From Halodesulfovibrio sp. (GTDB lineage Bacteria > Desulfobacterota > Desulfovibrionia > Desulfovibrionales > Desulfovibrionaceae), in contig NZ_JADMLB010000024.1 of assembly GCF_015482765.1 (NCBI RefSeq), positions 1 to 64,000 of the forward strand: a stretch of DNA of 64,000 nt. The letters are read 5' to 3'. The notes below the pieces were generated by a model. The model saw only the letters and a program-made list of their open reading frames with translations, did not search any database and had not been told where the DNA came from. Shown one piece after another: positions 54,291 to 62,754 of the stretch. The position numbers and the translations under genes are program-made. The number at the start of each line of letters is the position of its first letter. Positions within the stretch are counted from its first letter, which is position 1.

Positions 54291-54328
54291 AAAAAGCCGG
54301 TTTCCAATAGAACGGGAACCGGCTTTTT
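54291..54328 (-). terminator. Terminator of the small minus-strand gene at 54377
   Basis: AAAAAGCCGGTT (54291-54302) pairs with AACCGGCTTTTT (54317-54328). The A run gives a U tract on the minus strand, and the structure can also work on plus. Confidence 0.8.
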
Positions 54329-54376
54329 ATGTTCAATGCAATTTATCGTAGTTGCAATAACAATAAAGTCTTGTGG

Positions 54377-54631
54377 CTATAGCAGTGCCTGAAGCTTTGC
54401 ATAGTCAAAAGCACCTTGGATTTTTTCCTGAATTTCTTCAGAAGAGATTTCACGGTTGAGCTTAAGCTGTGTAGTTGTTTCGTTTACGCCGTCATACCAT
54501 GTAATATCAATGAAGTAGAATTCAGTGAAGTTTTGAGCAGTGCTCACAACAGCTTTAACATATTTAATCGGCTCTTCAGGAAGAGTTCCAAGCGCCGCCT
54601 TTACCTCTTTATCAAAAGTGGAAATATCCAT
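54377..54631 (-). CDS. Small soluble protein, unknown
   Basis: The 84-residue acidic protein begins MDISTFDKEVKAALGTLPEE, with FIDITWYDGVNETTTQLKL in the middle. It looks like a compact alpha/beta fold. GGGAGGG lies just before the ATG at 54631, so the eight codons upstream are not used. A terminator follows. No family recognised. Confidence 0.65.
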   Translation of the reverse strand: MDISTFDKEVKAALGTLPEEPIKYVKAVVSTAQNFTEFYFIDITWYDGVNETTTQLKLNREISSEEIQEKIQGAFDYAKLQALL

Positions 54632-54845
54632 ATTCCCTCCCGTAGAAAATTTCATATCTTAACGTAGAACATCGTAGACTGGGATAACGCCAGTCGTGAT
54701 ACGTAGATATTTTTAGACGAAGCCTTTGTAGTGTACATATTGTTTGGTGGCAAGTATGAGAGAATCAATAAAAATGTCTAGACATGTTACGTAAATAGTC
54801 TGTTTAAATTACAACTGCGCTTCATTAGGTAATAAGAGCAAAACT

Positions 54846-54953
54846 ATGAAGTATAATAATTCGTTTTACACTAGGCTTGCATGGGCAATCATACTTACAG
54901 GTATTGCTCTTGGAGTCGGTGTGTTTCTGTATTGTGTTAAATACGGCTTATAG
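54846..54953 (+). CDS. Possible 35-residue membrane peptide
   Basis: The frame reads MKYNNSFYTRLAWAIILTGI and ends GVGVFLYCVKYGL, a short charged start followed by one hydrophobic helix. The ribosome-binding site is weak (AAGAGC). It lies in a gap between a small gene and an efflux pump. Its composition is typical of small inner-membrane peptides, but only the frame and hydrophobicity support it. Confidence 0.4.
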   Translation: MKYNNSFYTRLAWAIILTGIALGVGVFLYCVKYGL

Positions 54954-55099
54954 CCGGCTGTTCTTTGACAGAAGGTGTCTGTGCACGAGAAATAATCGTC
55001 AGTACTCTTTATGAGCGGGTACTGTAGGCTGATCTTTTTTGTCCTGATGAGCAGGGCTTTTGTTCAGCTGAAACTTGAACTTTGGGTACATGGAAAGAT

Positions 55100-56254
55100 A
55101 TGTCTAACTTTGTTTTCATTACGCTTTTGGCAGCATTTCCAGCGCTGTCTACGGATATGTATCTTCCTGCGTTGCCTATTATTCAGGAACAGATGGGGAT
55201 ACCTCTGGCAACAGCGAACTTGTCGCTGGTTTTGTTTTTTGTGTTTTTCAGCTTTTTCCTGCTTATCTACGGCCCGCTATCCGATAGAATAGGCAGGCGC
55301 CCCGTATTGCTGGGAGGCATCTGCATCTACATTGTCGGCAGCTTGCTCTGCGCGCTATCTCAAGGCATATGGGTGTTGGTAACGGCACGTATTGTTCAAG
55401 CCGCAGGTGCAGCTTCTGCTTCTGCACTGTCTATGGCTTTAGCAAAGGATGTGTACACGGGTGTTGAAAGGCAAAAAGTTCTAGCCTACATCGGGGTCAT
55501 TATCCCGTTGTGTCCAATGATCGCCCCTCTTTTAGGCAGTTTTGTCCTTGAGTATGCATCATGGCATTGGATTTTTGTCTGTCAGGCTGTGCTGGCATCA
55601 CTGGCAATGTACGGAACAATAACATTTAAGGAACCGGAATTTGAGAAAGTTCAAGGTTCAGTATGGAAAGTTGTTGCCCGTTATGGAGCTGTTCTTTCTA
55701 ATGTTCCGTTTTCTGTCTGCTGCTTTACCTTTTCATTCATGGGAATTGGCTTTTTTGGCTTTCTTGCAGGCTCGGCTGATATCTATGTTCTCTCGTTCGG
55801 ACTCACAGAGCAGCAATACGCGATGTTCTTTGGCTTTAACGCGCTAGGCTTTATGCTTGGATCCTTTTTGTGTTCACGCTTATGTATCGATATGACTTCA
55901 AGTGATATTTTGCAGTGTTCATTGATAGGGATTCTGGTTGCCAGCGTAGCATTGTATTTCTTCGGGGATACCCCTGTGGGATTTGCCCTGACAATGTTTG
56001 CGATGACATTTTCCATCGGTGTAAGCCGTCCGGTAAGTAACCATATGATATTGGAAACTGTGGATTCAGATGTCGGAACCGCAGCATCCATACTTACCTT
56101 CACGTACTTTATTCTAGGTGCGATAGCTATGCAGTTCATTTCTTTTGACTGGAACAGCAAGCCGGAGGTCATTGCCCAAATGGGAGTTGCTGCGGGGATT
56201 ATTCCAATCGTAGCGTTGTTCATCATGCGCAAACGGCTTCATCATAAAGTATAG
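55100..56254 (+). CDS. MFS drug efflux pump, Bcr/CflA type
   Basis: The 384-residue major facilitator has 12 helices. The N-terminal segment FPALSTDMYLPALPIIQEQM is typical of Bcr/CflA, and the MFS motif A is GPLSDRIGRRPVLLGG between helices 2 and 3. Members export bicyclomycin, chloramphenicol or other compounds in exchange for protons; the substrate here is unknown. ATG 55100 has GGA five bases upstream, and a TTG six codons earlier is the alternative. Confidence 0.88.
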   Translation: MSNFVFITLLAAFPALSTDMYLPALPIIQEQMGIPLATANLSLVLFFVFFSFFLLIYGPLSDRIGRRPVLLGGICIYIVGSLLCALSQGIWVLVTARIVQAAGAASASALSMALAKDVYTGVERQKVLAYIGVIIPLCPMIAPLLGSFVLEYASWHWIFVCQAVLASLAMYGTITFKEPEFEKVQGSVWKVVARYGAVLSNVPFSVCCFTFSFMGIGFFGFLAGSADIYVLSFGLTEQQYAMFFGFNALGFMLGSFLCSRLCIDMTSSDILQCSLIGILVASVALYFFGDTPVGFALTMFAMTFSIGVSRPVSNHMILETVDSDVGTAASILTFTYFILGAIAMQFISFDWNSKPEVIAQMGVAAGIIPIVALFIMRKRLHHKV

Positions 56255-56266
56255 TTTACAATTAAC

Positions 56267-56292
56267 AGCGCCCCGTGCATGCACGGGGCGCT
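56267..56292. terminator. Palindromic bidirectional terminator
   Basis: A perfect 26-base palindrome, AGCGCCCCGTGCA and its complement, lies between the convergent efflux pump and channel genes. T-poor on both sides (TTTACT on plus), but position and stability support termination. Confidence 0.7.
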
Positions 56293-56299
56293 TTACTAT

Positions 56300-58603
56300 T
56301 TATGATGGGGTTTCAACGGATGAAAGTCCTTCTGCAGAGCGGATATGTAGATCCATTTGCGGGAATGCAATTTCTATATTGAGCTTTTTGAATTCAGTCT
56401 CAACGCTGAAACGCAAGTCAGACATTGTGCGCAGTGTGTAATCAATGTCATCAATCCATACTCTCATGACAAATTCCAGACTACTGTTTCCAAAGTTACT
56501 GAACTCAACCCACGGCTCAGGCACTGCCAGCACACGAGGATGTGCAGTGGCTATTTCCAGCAGGGTTTTCTCAACAAGGCGTGTGTCCGAACCGTAAGCA
56601 ACGCCGATGATAAGGCTTTTTCGAAGTACAGAACTGTCTTTTGTCCAGTTTGTGACCTGTGTAGCAATAAGTTCAGAGTTCGGGATAATGATTGCTGCGT
56701 TTTCAAAGGTTTCAACAACCGTGGTGCGGATATTAATTTTTTTCACAGTACACCATGTCTCACCTATTTGAATAATGTCATCCTGTTGGATGGAACGTCC
56801 GAAAAGTAGAATTAATCCGCTGATGAAGTTGTTGAATATCGCCTGCATCCCAAAGCCGATACCAACGGAAAGACCACCGGCTATCACAGTGATACTTGTC
56901 AAATTTACACCTAAAATTCCAAGAGAGAACAGCGCAAAAAGTGCCCAGAAGGTGTAGGATGAAATGCTTTGGAGTGAATGAATAGTACCACGTTTATTGC
57001 GAGGCCATTTTTTCCCTGTACGTTGTAAGTAGGTATCTACAACAGCAATACCCGTGCGAGTGAGGAAAAATAATGCAATCACAGTGATAACGCTGATGAG
57101 CTGAAGTGAAAATCCTTTCCAGCTGAAGGTAAATGAGCCTGTAGCCTTAAATACGCCTGCTCCGAAAAAGTCATAGAGCCACCATACCGCCAGTGCAAAG
57201 GAGATTGCCCAGATAATGGGGGAGAGCACGCCGAGCATTAAGGCTCTCAAAAATGGATAGACTCCTGTATCCGGAAGGTGAGAAATTCCATATTTAGCAA
57301 GACAGGTTCCAGCCATGCCGATTGTGTATATATAATAGCCGGAGAAGATGATCATTCCGCCGAGTACTGCAAGACGTCCGTATCCTAAAATGGCGGCTAT
57401 GGCTGTCGCAAGCAGTGCCCAGAACCATATAGTTTTTTTAAGTTTGCGGGCGAAAGGAATCATTCTTCGTTTCATAACTGCGGTAATAATAAAAATAAGC
57501 ACCAGCCATACAGGGATAATCATTTGTTCCGGCATGCCGGCTACAAGTGTGAATCCACCGATTGCAAAGAGCCACGTCAGCGGAGTACGTGAAGGGTGAA
57601 TGTAGTCAGAAAATGTGCGCCTGAGTATATAGGCCGCCCACATGGAGCCGAAGCTATAGATACTCACTCCTAATATTGCAATGAGCCCTGTAACCTGCGG
57701 GTAGAAGTAATATTTAGTCAGCATAATGGAAGCGCCGGAGCTGATAACTGCTGACGCAGCAATAAAGTATGGGCGTTGAGGAAGTTGGTCTTCAGTCAGG
57801 AAAAGGTGTTTGGCAATAAACAATCCGACAGCTGAAAAGAGTATAAAGAGTGTGAGTAGATAGAATATCTTATCTGCGGGGTCATCAGCGGCAGTCAGAA
57901 GGCGTTTTTGCCAAATAGGAACGCGTAGCGAAAGCCAGTGGGACAACGAGAATGAACCTGACCAGAACTCTTTGGAAAACAACGGTGCTTTGCCTGAAAA
58001 GAAATATGATTCCCATCTCGAGGGTAGTTCCTGTTCCATTCGTTTGAGGAGTATAGAAGATTTTTTTTCAACCTTCTCGGCAAACTTGAGTTCTTTTTCT
58101 ATTTGAACAGCTTGAACCTGCAACGCTTTTTGTAATTCTTTTAGTTTTACAAGGTAGGCGTTGTAGTTTTTTGCAACTTCAGGAGATAAAATACCAATAT
58201 CGTCGGGAGTAAGCTTTTGAGTTGCATTGCTTAAACTTTCGAGCCTGATCTCAATTTCTCCTTGGAGATCCTTGAGAGTATTGGCTAGATCCGTACTTCT
58301 ATTTGTGATGGTTGATAAGTGGGCATAGAATTCTCGAAGAACCATTGGTGTGGTTCCGGCTATTCCTTGGCTGAGGATAATTTGACGATAGAGTTCATTA
58401 AGCGATTTTAATTCATCAATAATCTCTTCAAGTCTTGCCATATCAGCCTGACGCAAGGTGTTTTCTTCATCTTCAAGAATTGCAAGAATACGCACCCGTT
58501 CAAAATCAGCGATATTGGTTGACGTGTCTGTTTCTTGTCCGGCCGCGACAACCGGCAAAAGTAGAAAGACAAAAGAGTACATTATGATCAGTAAACGCAT
58601 CAT
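56300..58603 (-). CDS. Large mechanosensitive channel of the MscS family
   Basis: The 767-residue protein has a signal sequence (about 1-20) and a long periplasmic coiled-coil domain (about 25-210, DUF3772-like). About ten helices and the MscS core follow. The pore helix and beta domain are marked by GGLSVGIGFGMQAIFNNFIS in pieces GLSVGIGFGMQ and NNFISG, then FGRSIQQDDII and VETFENAAIIIPNSEL. It opens on membrane tension to release solutes during osmotic downshock. ATG 58603 is chosen since AGGA lies eight bases upstream; an ATG three codons earlier is possible. Confidence 0.92.
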   Translation of the reverse strand: MMRLLIIMYSFVFLLLPVVAAGQETDTSTNIADFERVRILAILEDEENTLRQADMARLEEIIDELKSLNELYRQIILSQGIAGTTPMVLREFYAHLSTITNRSTDLANTLKDLQGEIEIRLESLSNATQKLTPDDIGILSPEVAKNYNAYLVKLKELQKALQVQAVQIEKELKFAEKVEKKSSILLKRMEQELPSRWESYFFSGKAPLFSKEFWSGSFSLSHWLSLRVPIWQKRLLTAADDPADKIFYLLTLFILFSAVGLFIAKHLFLTEDQLPQRPYFIAASAVISSGASIMLTKYYFYPQVTGLIAILGVSIYSFGSMWAAYILRRTFSDYIHPSRTPLTWLFAIGGFTLVAGMPEQMIIPVWLVLIFIITAVMKRRMIPFARKLKKTIWFWALLATAIAAILGYGRLAVLGGMIIFSGYYIYTIGMAGTCLAKYGISHLPDTGVYPFLRALMLGVLSPIIWAISFALAVWWLYDFFGAGVFKATGSFTFSWKGFSLQLISVITVIALFFLTRTGIAVVDTYLQRTGKKWPRNKRGTIHSLQSISSYTFWALFALFSLGILGVNLTSITVIAGGLSVGIGFGMQAIFNNFISGLILLFGRSIQQDDIIQIGETWCTVKKINIRTTVVETFENAAIIIPNSELIATQVTNWTKDSSVLRKSLIIGVAYGSDTRLVEKTLLEIATAHPRVLAVPEPWVEFSNFGNSSLEFVMRVWIDDIDYTLRTMSDLRFSVETEFKKLNIEIAFPQMDLHIRSAEGLSSVETPS

Positions 58604-58830
58604 CTCGAACATCCTGTGTGTCTACAGAAAGGGGAAAATATCCTATAGGTTGCCCTAAAAAACAGGATTCATAATAGCATTCATTACCGTAAAAAACATC
58701 TGCAATCCGCATTACATTGATTATCTTCTTAACGGTGCGGATGAAAGGCTGGAGGATTTTTCAGGTAGTAAAAGGCACGTGTTTTCAGTCGTGAAAGTTC
58801 TGCTTAACGCAGAGCGTTTACCGAATCGCT
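58604..58830. other. Intergenic region upstream of the MscS gene
   Basis: No coding frame with translation signals was seen. The segment separates the channel gene from the terminator of the PhzF-like gene and presumably carries the channel promoter. Confidence 0.4.
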
Positions 58831-58866
58831 TAAAAAAAAGCCCCTGAGAGCTAAGCAAACCGGGGA
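58831..58866 (-). terminator. Possible terminator after the PhzF-like gene
   Basis: On the minus strand CCCCG (58865-58861) and CAGGGG (58846-58841) flank an imperfect stem-loop followed by a run of eight T. The stem is short but the U tract is long. Confidence 0.5.
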
Positions 58867-58955
58867 TGGATGAAATATTGTTCCAGTGTATTACATATCA
58901 GCGTTAGTGAAATGCAAATTACATGTTCTAATATTCCGAGCTGGTTTCGAACTAG

Positions 58956-59900
58956 CTACATTTTCTTTGCATGTACCGAGCCATCAGAAGATACATCCAA
59001 CTCGATATCTATCCGGCCAGCTTCAACAGCCATGCCACCGACTTGAACTTTTGTAGGCTGTCCGTTTGTACGATGAACCGTAACTTCGATAACCCCTTCC
59101 TTGCCCATAGCAACACCCTGCCTGCCTTTATACGTAAAAATGTCCGTTGCTGGTAGTTTGCCATACTTCGATAAATATGCACCACAGGGGCCGTTTGCAT
59201 TTCCAGTTACCGGATCTTCATCAATGCCGATCGCTGGGGAAAACATTCTGCCGTCAGTCAAGTTTGTGTCTTTTTCTTCATTAATGGTGAATACAAAATA
59301 ACCGTTGCAGGTTGTGGCTCGGCTGCATTCGACAAGGGCATCCATATTCGGGGTTAATGCGTTCAGTTTGCTTGCGGATCTGATAGGAATCATCACCTTG
59401 GAATGTCCGGTTGAGACTTCCTGTATTGGAAGCTCGGGCAGCAAGTCGGCTTCAGTTAAGCCCAGGGCTGTGAGAATTTTATTGGACATCTTTTTGTCAT
59501 AGGGTGGGGTGAATACCACATCGCCTTGAGTCATAACGACTTTCATATCTTCACCGGAGCCTATAATGTCTACTGGCAGGATACCTGCTCCGATTTTTGC
59601 GAACACCGTGACGTCTGCCAGCTTTAGAGCTTTAGCACGTGCGTAGTGTGATCCTACAGTAGCATGACCGCAGGTGGGCACTTCTGTTGTCGGCGTAAAG
59701 TAACGAACCTGTAGCTCATAGTCGTCCGCACTCGGTGTGGGAATCATAAATGCGGTTTCGGACACGTTGACTAACGCAGCGACTGCCTGCATCTCGGCTT
59801 CACTTAGCCCGCTTGCGTCAAGGACTACGCCTGCACGATTTCCTTTGCCTGGAACGGTGGTGAATGCATCCACCAAAAGTACGGGGAGTTTCGTTTTCAT
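58956..59900 (-). CDS. PhzF-family isomerase-like protein
   Basis: The 314-residue protein has the two-domain diaminopimelate-epimerase-like fold of PhzF. The start has VDAFTTVPGKGNRAGVVLDA (in pieces VDAFT and GNRAGVVLD), catalytic glutamate E48 in VSETAFM, the TPTTEVPTCGHATVGS block and DPVTGNANGPCGAYLS near the C-terminus. Members isomerise or epimerise small carboxylates, and most genomic copies have no known substrate. ATG 59900 is preferred over a TTG 12 codons upstream, though neither has a good ribosome-binding site. No phenazine genes are nearby. Confidence 0.9.
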   Translation of the reverse strand: MKTKLPVLLVDAFTTVPGKGNRAGVVLDASGLSEAEMQAVAALVNVSETAFMIPTPSADDYELQVRYFTPTTEVPTCGHATVGSHYARAKALKLADVTVFAKIGAGILPVDIIGSGEDMKVVMTQGDVVFTPPYDKKMSNKILTALGLTEADLLPELPIQEVSTGHSKVMIPIRSASKLNALTPNMDALVECSRATTCNGYFVFTINEEKDTNLTDGRMFSPAIGIDEDPVTGNANGPCGAYLSKYGKLPATDIFTYKGRQGVAMGKEGVIEVTVHRTNGQPTKVQVGGMAVEAGRIDIELDVSSDGSVHAKKM

Positions 59901-59975
59901 ACGTGAAAATATAATTTTTTCAGAAGGGAAAGACAATCTTCAGCAGAAAAAACATATGTATTCAACTTGCCCATG

Positions 59976-60013
59976 AAAAAGCCCCGCTTAGAAAATTCTA
60001 AGCGGGGCTTTTT
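59976..60013 (-). terminator. Terminator after the zinc-ribbon gene
   Basis: AAAAAGCCCCGCTTAGAA (59976-59993) and its complement (59996-60013) form an 18-base stem with T runs on both strands. It serves the minus-strand gene ending at 60024. Confidence 0.85.
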
Positions 60014-60023
60014 TATAAAAAAA

Positions 60024-60257
60024 CTAGTTTTCTTCTTCTGGCTTACACCAAACGCAGAAATCTTCTTCGCGCTCGGTTACTTTGCTACCACATTTAGGGC
60101 AGCCGTTTTTAATTCCGCCAGCCTGAACAACTTTTACGACATCGCCGGTGTTGGCTACCCAGGCTCCGTTAGGGCCTTTTGAAAAGCCAAGCATACCGCA
60201 TTTTTCACAGTAGTAGTTTAACATTTTGTTATCATTACATCGACGGCATCCGTTCAT
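60024..60257 (-). CDS. Small double zinc-ribbon protein
   Basis: The 77-residue protein has four CxxC pairs (C4-C7, C17-C20, C53-C56 and C68-C71), enough for two zinc sites. It could be an adaptor, a rubredoxin-like protein or a nucleic-acid-binding protein; none can be chosen. If translation began at the second methionine (residue 12) the first pair would be lost, so the ATG at 60257 is preferred. A terminator follows directly. Confidence 0.65.
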   Translation of the reverse strand: MNGCRRCNDNKMLNYYCEKCGMLGFSKGPNGAWVANTGDVVKVVQAGGIKNGCPKCGSKVTEREEDFCVWCKPEEEN

Positions 60258-60411
60258 GTGTCTTCTCGCTTTATGCTAAGAGCTAAGGAGCTCTGTGGTT
60301 TATGAGTGAACCTGCATAATAAGGGCTGAAAAAATGCAAGTCAACGGATACAGATTCGAAGTAGCTGGGTTTGCGGTAGTCGATACTATGCTGGATAAGG
60401 CGTAAAATAAA

Positions 60412-60708
60412 CTAGCAGGCGTTGTTTAGGGAGTTACGCAACTCATCTAACAGTGTTGTTTTTTCCGTCGCAGTACTTTCTTGGATAAATTCTTCCAGCA
60501 GGCCAATTACTTCTTCAACACAAGGGGCATTGTTGTCTTGAAGAATTTCAGCAAGAAAGAGTGTCATGGCTAAACCATCGGCACGGTTCAATTCTGCATT
60601 GTGTTCCGGTGAGGTCGTAGATTCCGTGTCCCAGATGTATTTTTCGCAGTAAGGGCTGTCTTGAAGTACATTCTTAATAGTGCTTTCGCATTCTGTAAGG
60701 GTACGCAT
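60412..60708 (-). CDS. Small acidic protein, unknown
   Basis: The 98-residue, mostly helical, acidic protein (MRTLTECESTIKNVLQDSPY at the start) has four cysteines without a clear metal pattern. AAAGG lies about nine bases upstream of ATG 60708; a GTG six codons earlier is the other option. No family recognised and no informative neighbours. Confidence 0.55.
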   Translation of the reverse strand: MRTLTECESTIKNVLQDSPYCEKYIWDTESTTSPEHNAELNRADGLAMTLFLAEILQDNNAPCVEEVIGLLEEFIQESTATEKTTLLDELRNSLNNAC

Positions 60709-60806
60709 AACGTAAATACCTTTCACTAAGAGGTTATGTTTGCAGAAGCCGTCATAATATGGAGTCCTAACGTAAAGTCAACACATGGCAGTACAGCAAA
60801 AGAAAA

Positions 60807-60840
60807 GAGCCGCCATAATGAATTATCAGTATGGCGGCTC
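60807..60840 (-). terminator. Terminator downstream of the DUF3955-like gene
   Basis: GAGCCGCCATA (60807-60817) pairs with TATGGCGGCTC (60830-60840). On the minus strand TTTTCTTTT follows. The 160 bases between it and the stop at 61000 hold no convincing gene. Confidence 0.8.
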
Positions 60841-60999
60841 CGGCTATAAAGTGCACACTGTCGGGACTAGATAACAGTGCTCACATAAACCACATAGAAG
60901 TTTTGCATCGTACCTGTCTCCTGATGCATCTGTTGCTCACATCGGTAACAGGTAGATACGAGGCTTTTGCTGTGATGAATATCAAAAAGTTGTGCTTGG

Positions 61000-61215
61000 T
61001 TATCGTGTGCGGCGGTTCTTTTTTCTGCGTGTAAATTTAAGAATAAAGCAGAACATGCTTGCAAAAAAGCAGAGCCACGATAACGGGATTAAATAAAACG
61101 GTTCAATGAGGAAGCCGTTTTCGTCGATATAGGAGCCGACCATGTGGTATCTGACAAAGAGAAAAACACTGAGTGCCAGAAATATCCACGCCAAATTTCT
61201 TTTGAAAAAGTTCAT
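61000..61215 (-). CDS. DUF3955-like two-helix membrane protein
   Basis: The 71-residue protein has two helices (about 7-27 and 41-62) around the conserved loop GSYIDENGFLIEPFYLIP, which matches the GSYVDExGxLxEPFxLIP pattern of DUF3955. The C-terminus is very basic (RRKKNRRTR). Function unknown. GAGGG lies four to five bases before the ATG. Confidence 0.75.
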   Translation of the reverse strand: MNFFKRNLAWIFLALSVFLFVRYHMVGSYIDENGFLIEPFYLIPLSWLCFFASMFCFILKFTRRKKNRRTR

Positions 61216-61349
61216 ATTGCCCTCTTGATCGTAACAAACATGATGCCGATGGTGCGGCAGGGTGTTACACGCTGTACCCTTTGTATATGTGAAAAGGGTA
61301 ATGAATGGTTATTAGCCGTTCTTTTGTTAGTGGGCAATATGGTGAAAAA

Positions 61350-61385
61350 GTCAAAATCCTTCATCGTAACATGATGGATTTTGAC
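61350..61385 (-). terminator. Terminator after the TDT-family transporter
   Basis: GTCAAAATCC (61350-61359) pairs with GGATTTTGAC (61376-61385), with extra pairing inside. On the minus strand TTTTTC follows. Confidence 0.75.
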
Positions 61386-61457
61386 CTTTTCTGTGCCGTT
61401 ATGCTGTAAGCGGTAACAGCTTTATATTCAGCACTATTTTTGTCTGAGCGGGAAAAT

Positions 61458-62462
61458 TTAATGAGAAACTGTACCTGCTACAAGGCGCTCTTTACGGATG
61501 GAGGAAAACAGTGCTTCCTTCGGGAAGAAAAAGAGTGCGTAACGGATTGCAACGTAGGTTACAATTGTTGTGGCAATGTAAAGTTCCATGGTTGCAAGGC
61601 TTGCTACCTGCTGTACGATTTCCTGCTGCCAACCCTGTGCCTGCATCCATGCACTGGACTTGTAAAGTGCAGTGGAGCCGATTACGAGCGGGAAAGTGAA
61701 CGCTGCGTATGCCGGACTGAATGGAAGGCGCAGGAGTTTGGTAAATGATACGTAAAGTACAAAGGTCATGAGTACTGCAATGCCGAGAAGTACTGCTACA
61801 ATAAGAGCAGAAGGTGTGTTTGTCATGGACAGGTAGCCTGCAAGAGAGAGGCTTGCAGGTGCAGCCATAATCGCAATAGTCGGCTTTGCTGCGTCTACAA
61901 TTTCATTACAGAACATGAGACGGTAGATCATGATCGGCAGCATGATAGCGTATGCAACCATGCCGAAGTACAGCAGTAATGTCGCAAAAGCGTAAAAATG
62001 TGTCCCTGCAAAGCTTACGTTCGCTACAATAATACCAACCGGTGGAACAAACCAGCTAGGAACCATTTTCTGCAAAGAGAAGTCGTTCAGCTGATGGAAG
62101 ATGAAGAATGCAAGGAAAATAAGGTGAATTCCGACAGCGGCGAGCCAGAGCGCTTCACCTGCTAACGGAGCAAATTTTGAAACAGAGTTGGAGATAACCA
62201 TAGTTGCCATTGCGAATGTCGGCGCCACGCTGCCAACAACAGGATGTGCAAGATCGTTAAGCAACGTTTTAGGGTAGAAAACAAAACGAGCAAGTAAGGC
62301 AATTAACAAAACAGCAGCAATCCCTGCTCCAGTTAATTGTGCGTACCCTTGAAATGGTGCTGCATTTTCCCAACACCAGCCAAGGCTGGCGATACCAAGA
62401 GCAAGACCGGCGGTAGGAGTAGGAAGATCAGCGACTCGAATGATAGTTTTCGGATGGTTCAT
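61458..62462 (-). CDS. TDT/SLAC1-family transporter (TehA-like)
   Basis: The 334-residue membrane protein has ten helices of the tellurite-resistance/dicarboxylate transporter family. The N-terminal PTPTAGLALGIASLGWCWEN, the VIGSTALYKSSAW segment and the FSPAYAAFTFPLVIG motif are characteristic. Relatives move malate, tellurite-related anions, chloride or sulfite. GAGG lies five bases before the ATG. In this genomic setting sulfite or a small dicarboxylate is possible, but sequence does not decide. Confidence 0.85.
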   Translation of the reverse strand: MNHPKTIIRVADLPTPTAGLALGIASLGWCWENAAPFQGYAQLTGAGIAAVLLIALLARFVFYPKTLLNDLAHPVVGSVAPTFAMATMVISNSVSKFAPLAGEALWLAAVGIHLIFLAFFIFHQLNDFSLQKMVPSWFVPPVGIIVANVSFAGTHFYAFATLLLYFGMVAYAIMLPIMIYRLMFCNEIVDAAKPTIAIMAAPASLSLAGYLSMTNTPSALIVAVLLGIAVLMTFVLYVSFTKLLRLPFSPAYAAFTFPLVIGSTALYKSSAWMQAQGWQQEIVQQVASLATMELYIATTIVTYVAIRYALFFFPKEALFSSIRKERLVAGTVSH

Positions 62463-62668
62463 GGCGACCTCATTTTTGGTGAATGTGTTAAGGTCGTTAT
62501 AGGGAGTGTTTTTCAGATAGTATAGTTTAATGTTTTTAATTATTCGGTAAATAAAATTTAATAAGCGTGCAGTTTGTCTTTTATTATCCGGTTTTATTAG
62601 TAAAAATAAATTACAGTTGGTTGACTAAATATGAGCCGTTTTGTTTGTCTATCTATGGTTAAAAAAAA

Positions 62669-62696
62669 GCCCTGCTCGCATCATGGTAAGCAGGGC
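62669..62696 (-). terminator. Terminator after the rhodanese gene
   Basis: GCCCTGCT (62669-62676) pairs with AGCAGGGC (62689-62696), and eight T follow on the minus strand. Confidence 0.85.
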
Positions 62697-62754
62697 AATC
62701 TTTGCTTTTCAAATTGAGTACAAAAGCAAAAACTTTGTTGTTGATAGAATATTT

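Noticed and set aside
60867-61064. 65-codon minus-strand frame after the DUF3955-like gene
   Set aside because: It overlaps the end of that gene and has no start signal. An internal 13-codon frame with AGGAG (MQNFYVVYVSTVI) was seen but is too short to call.
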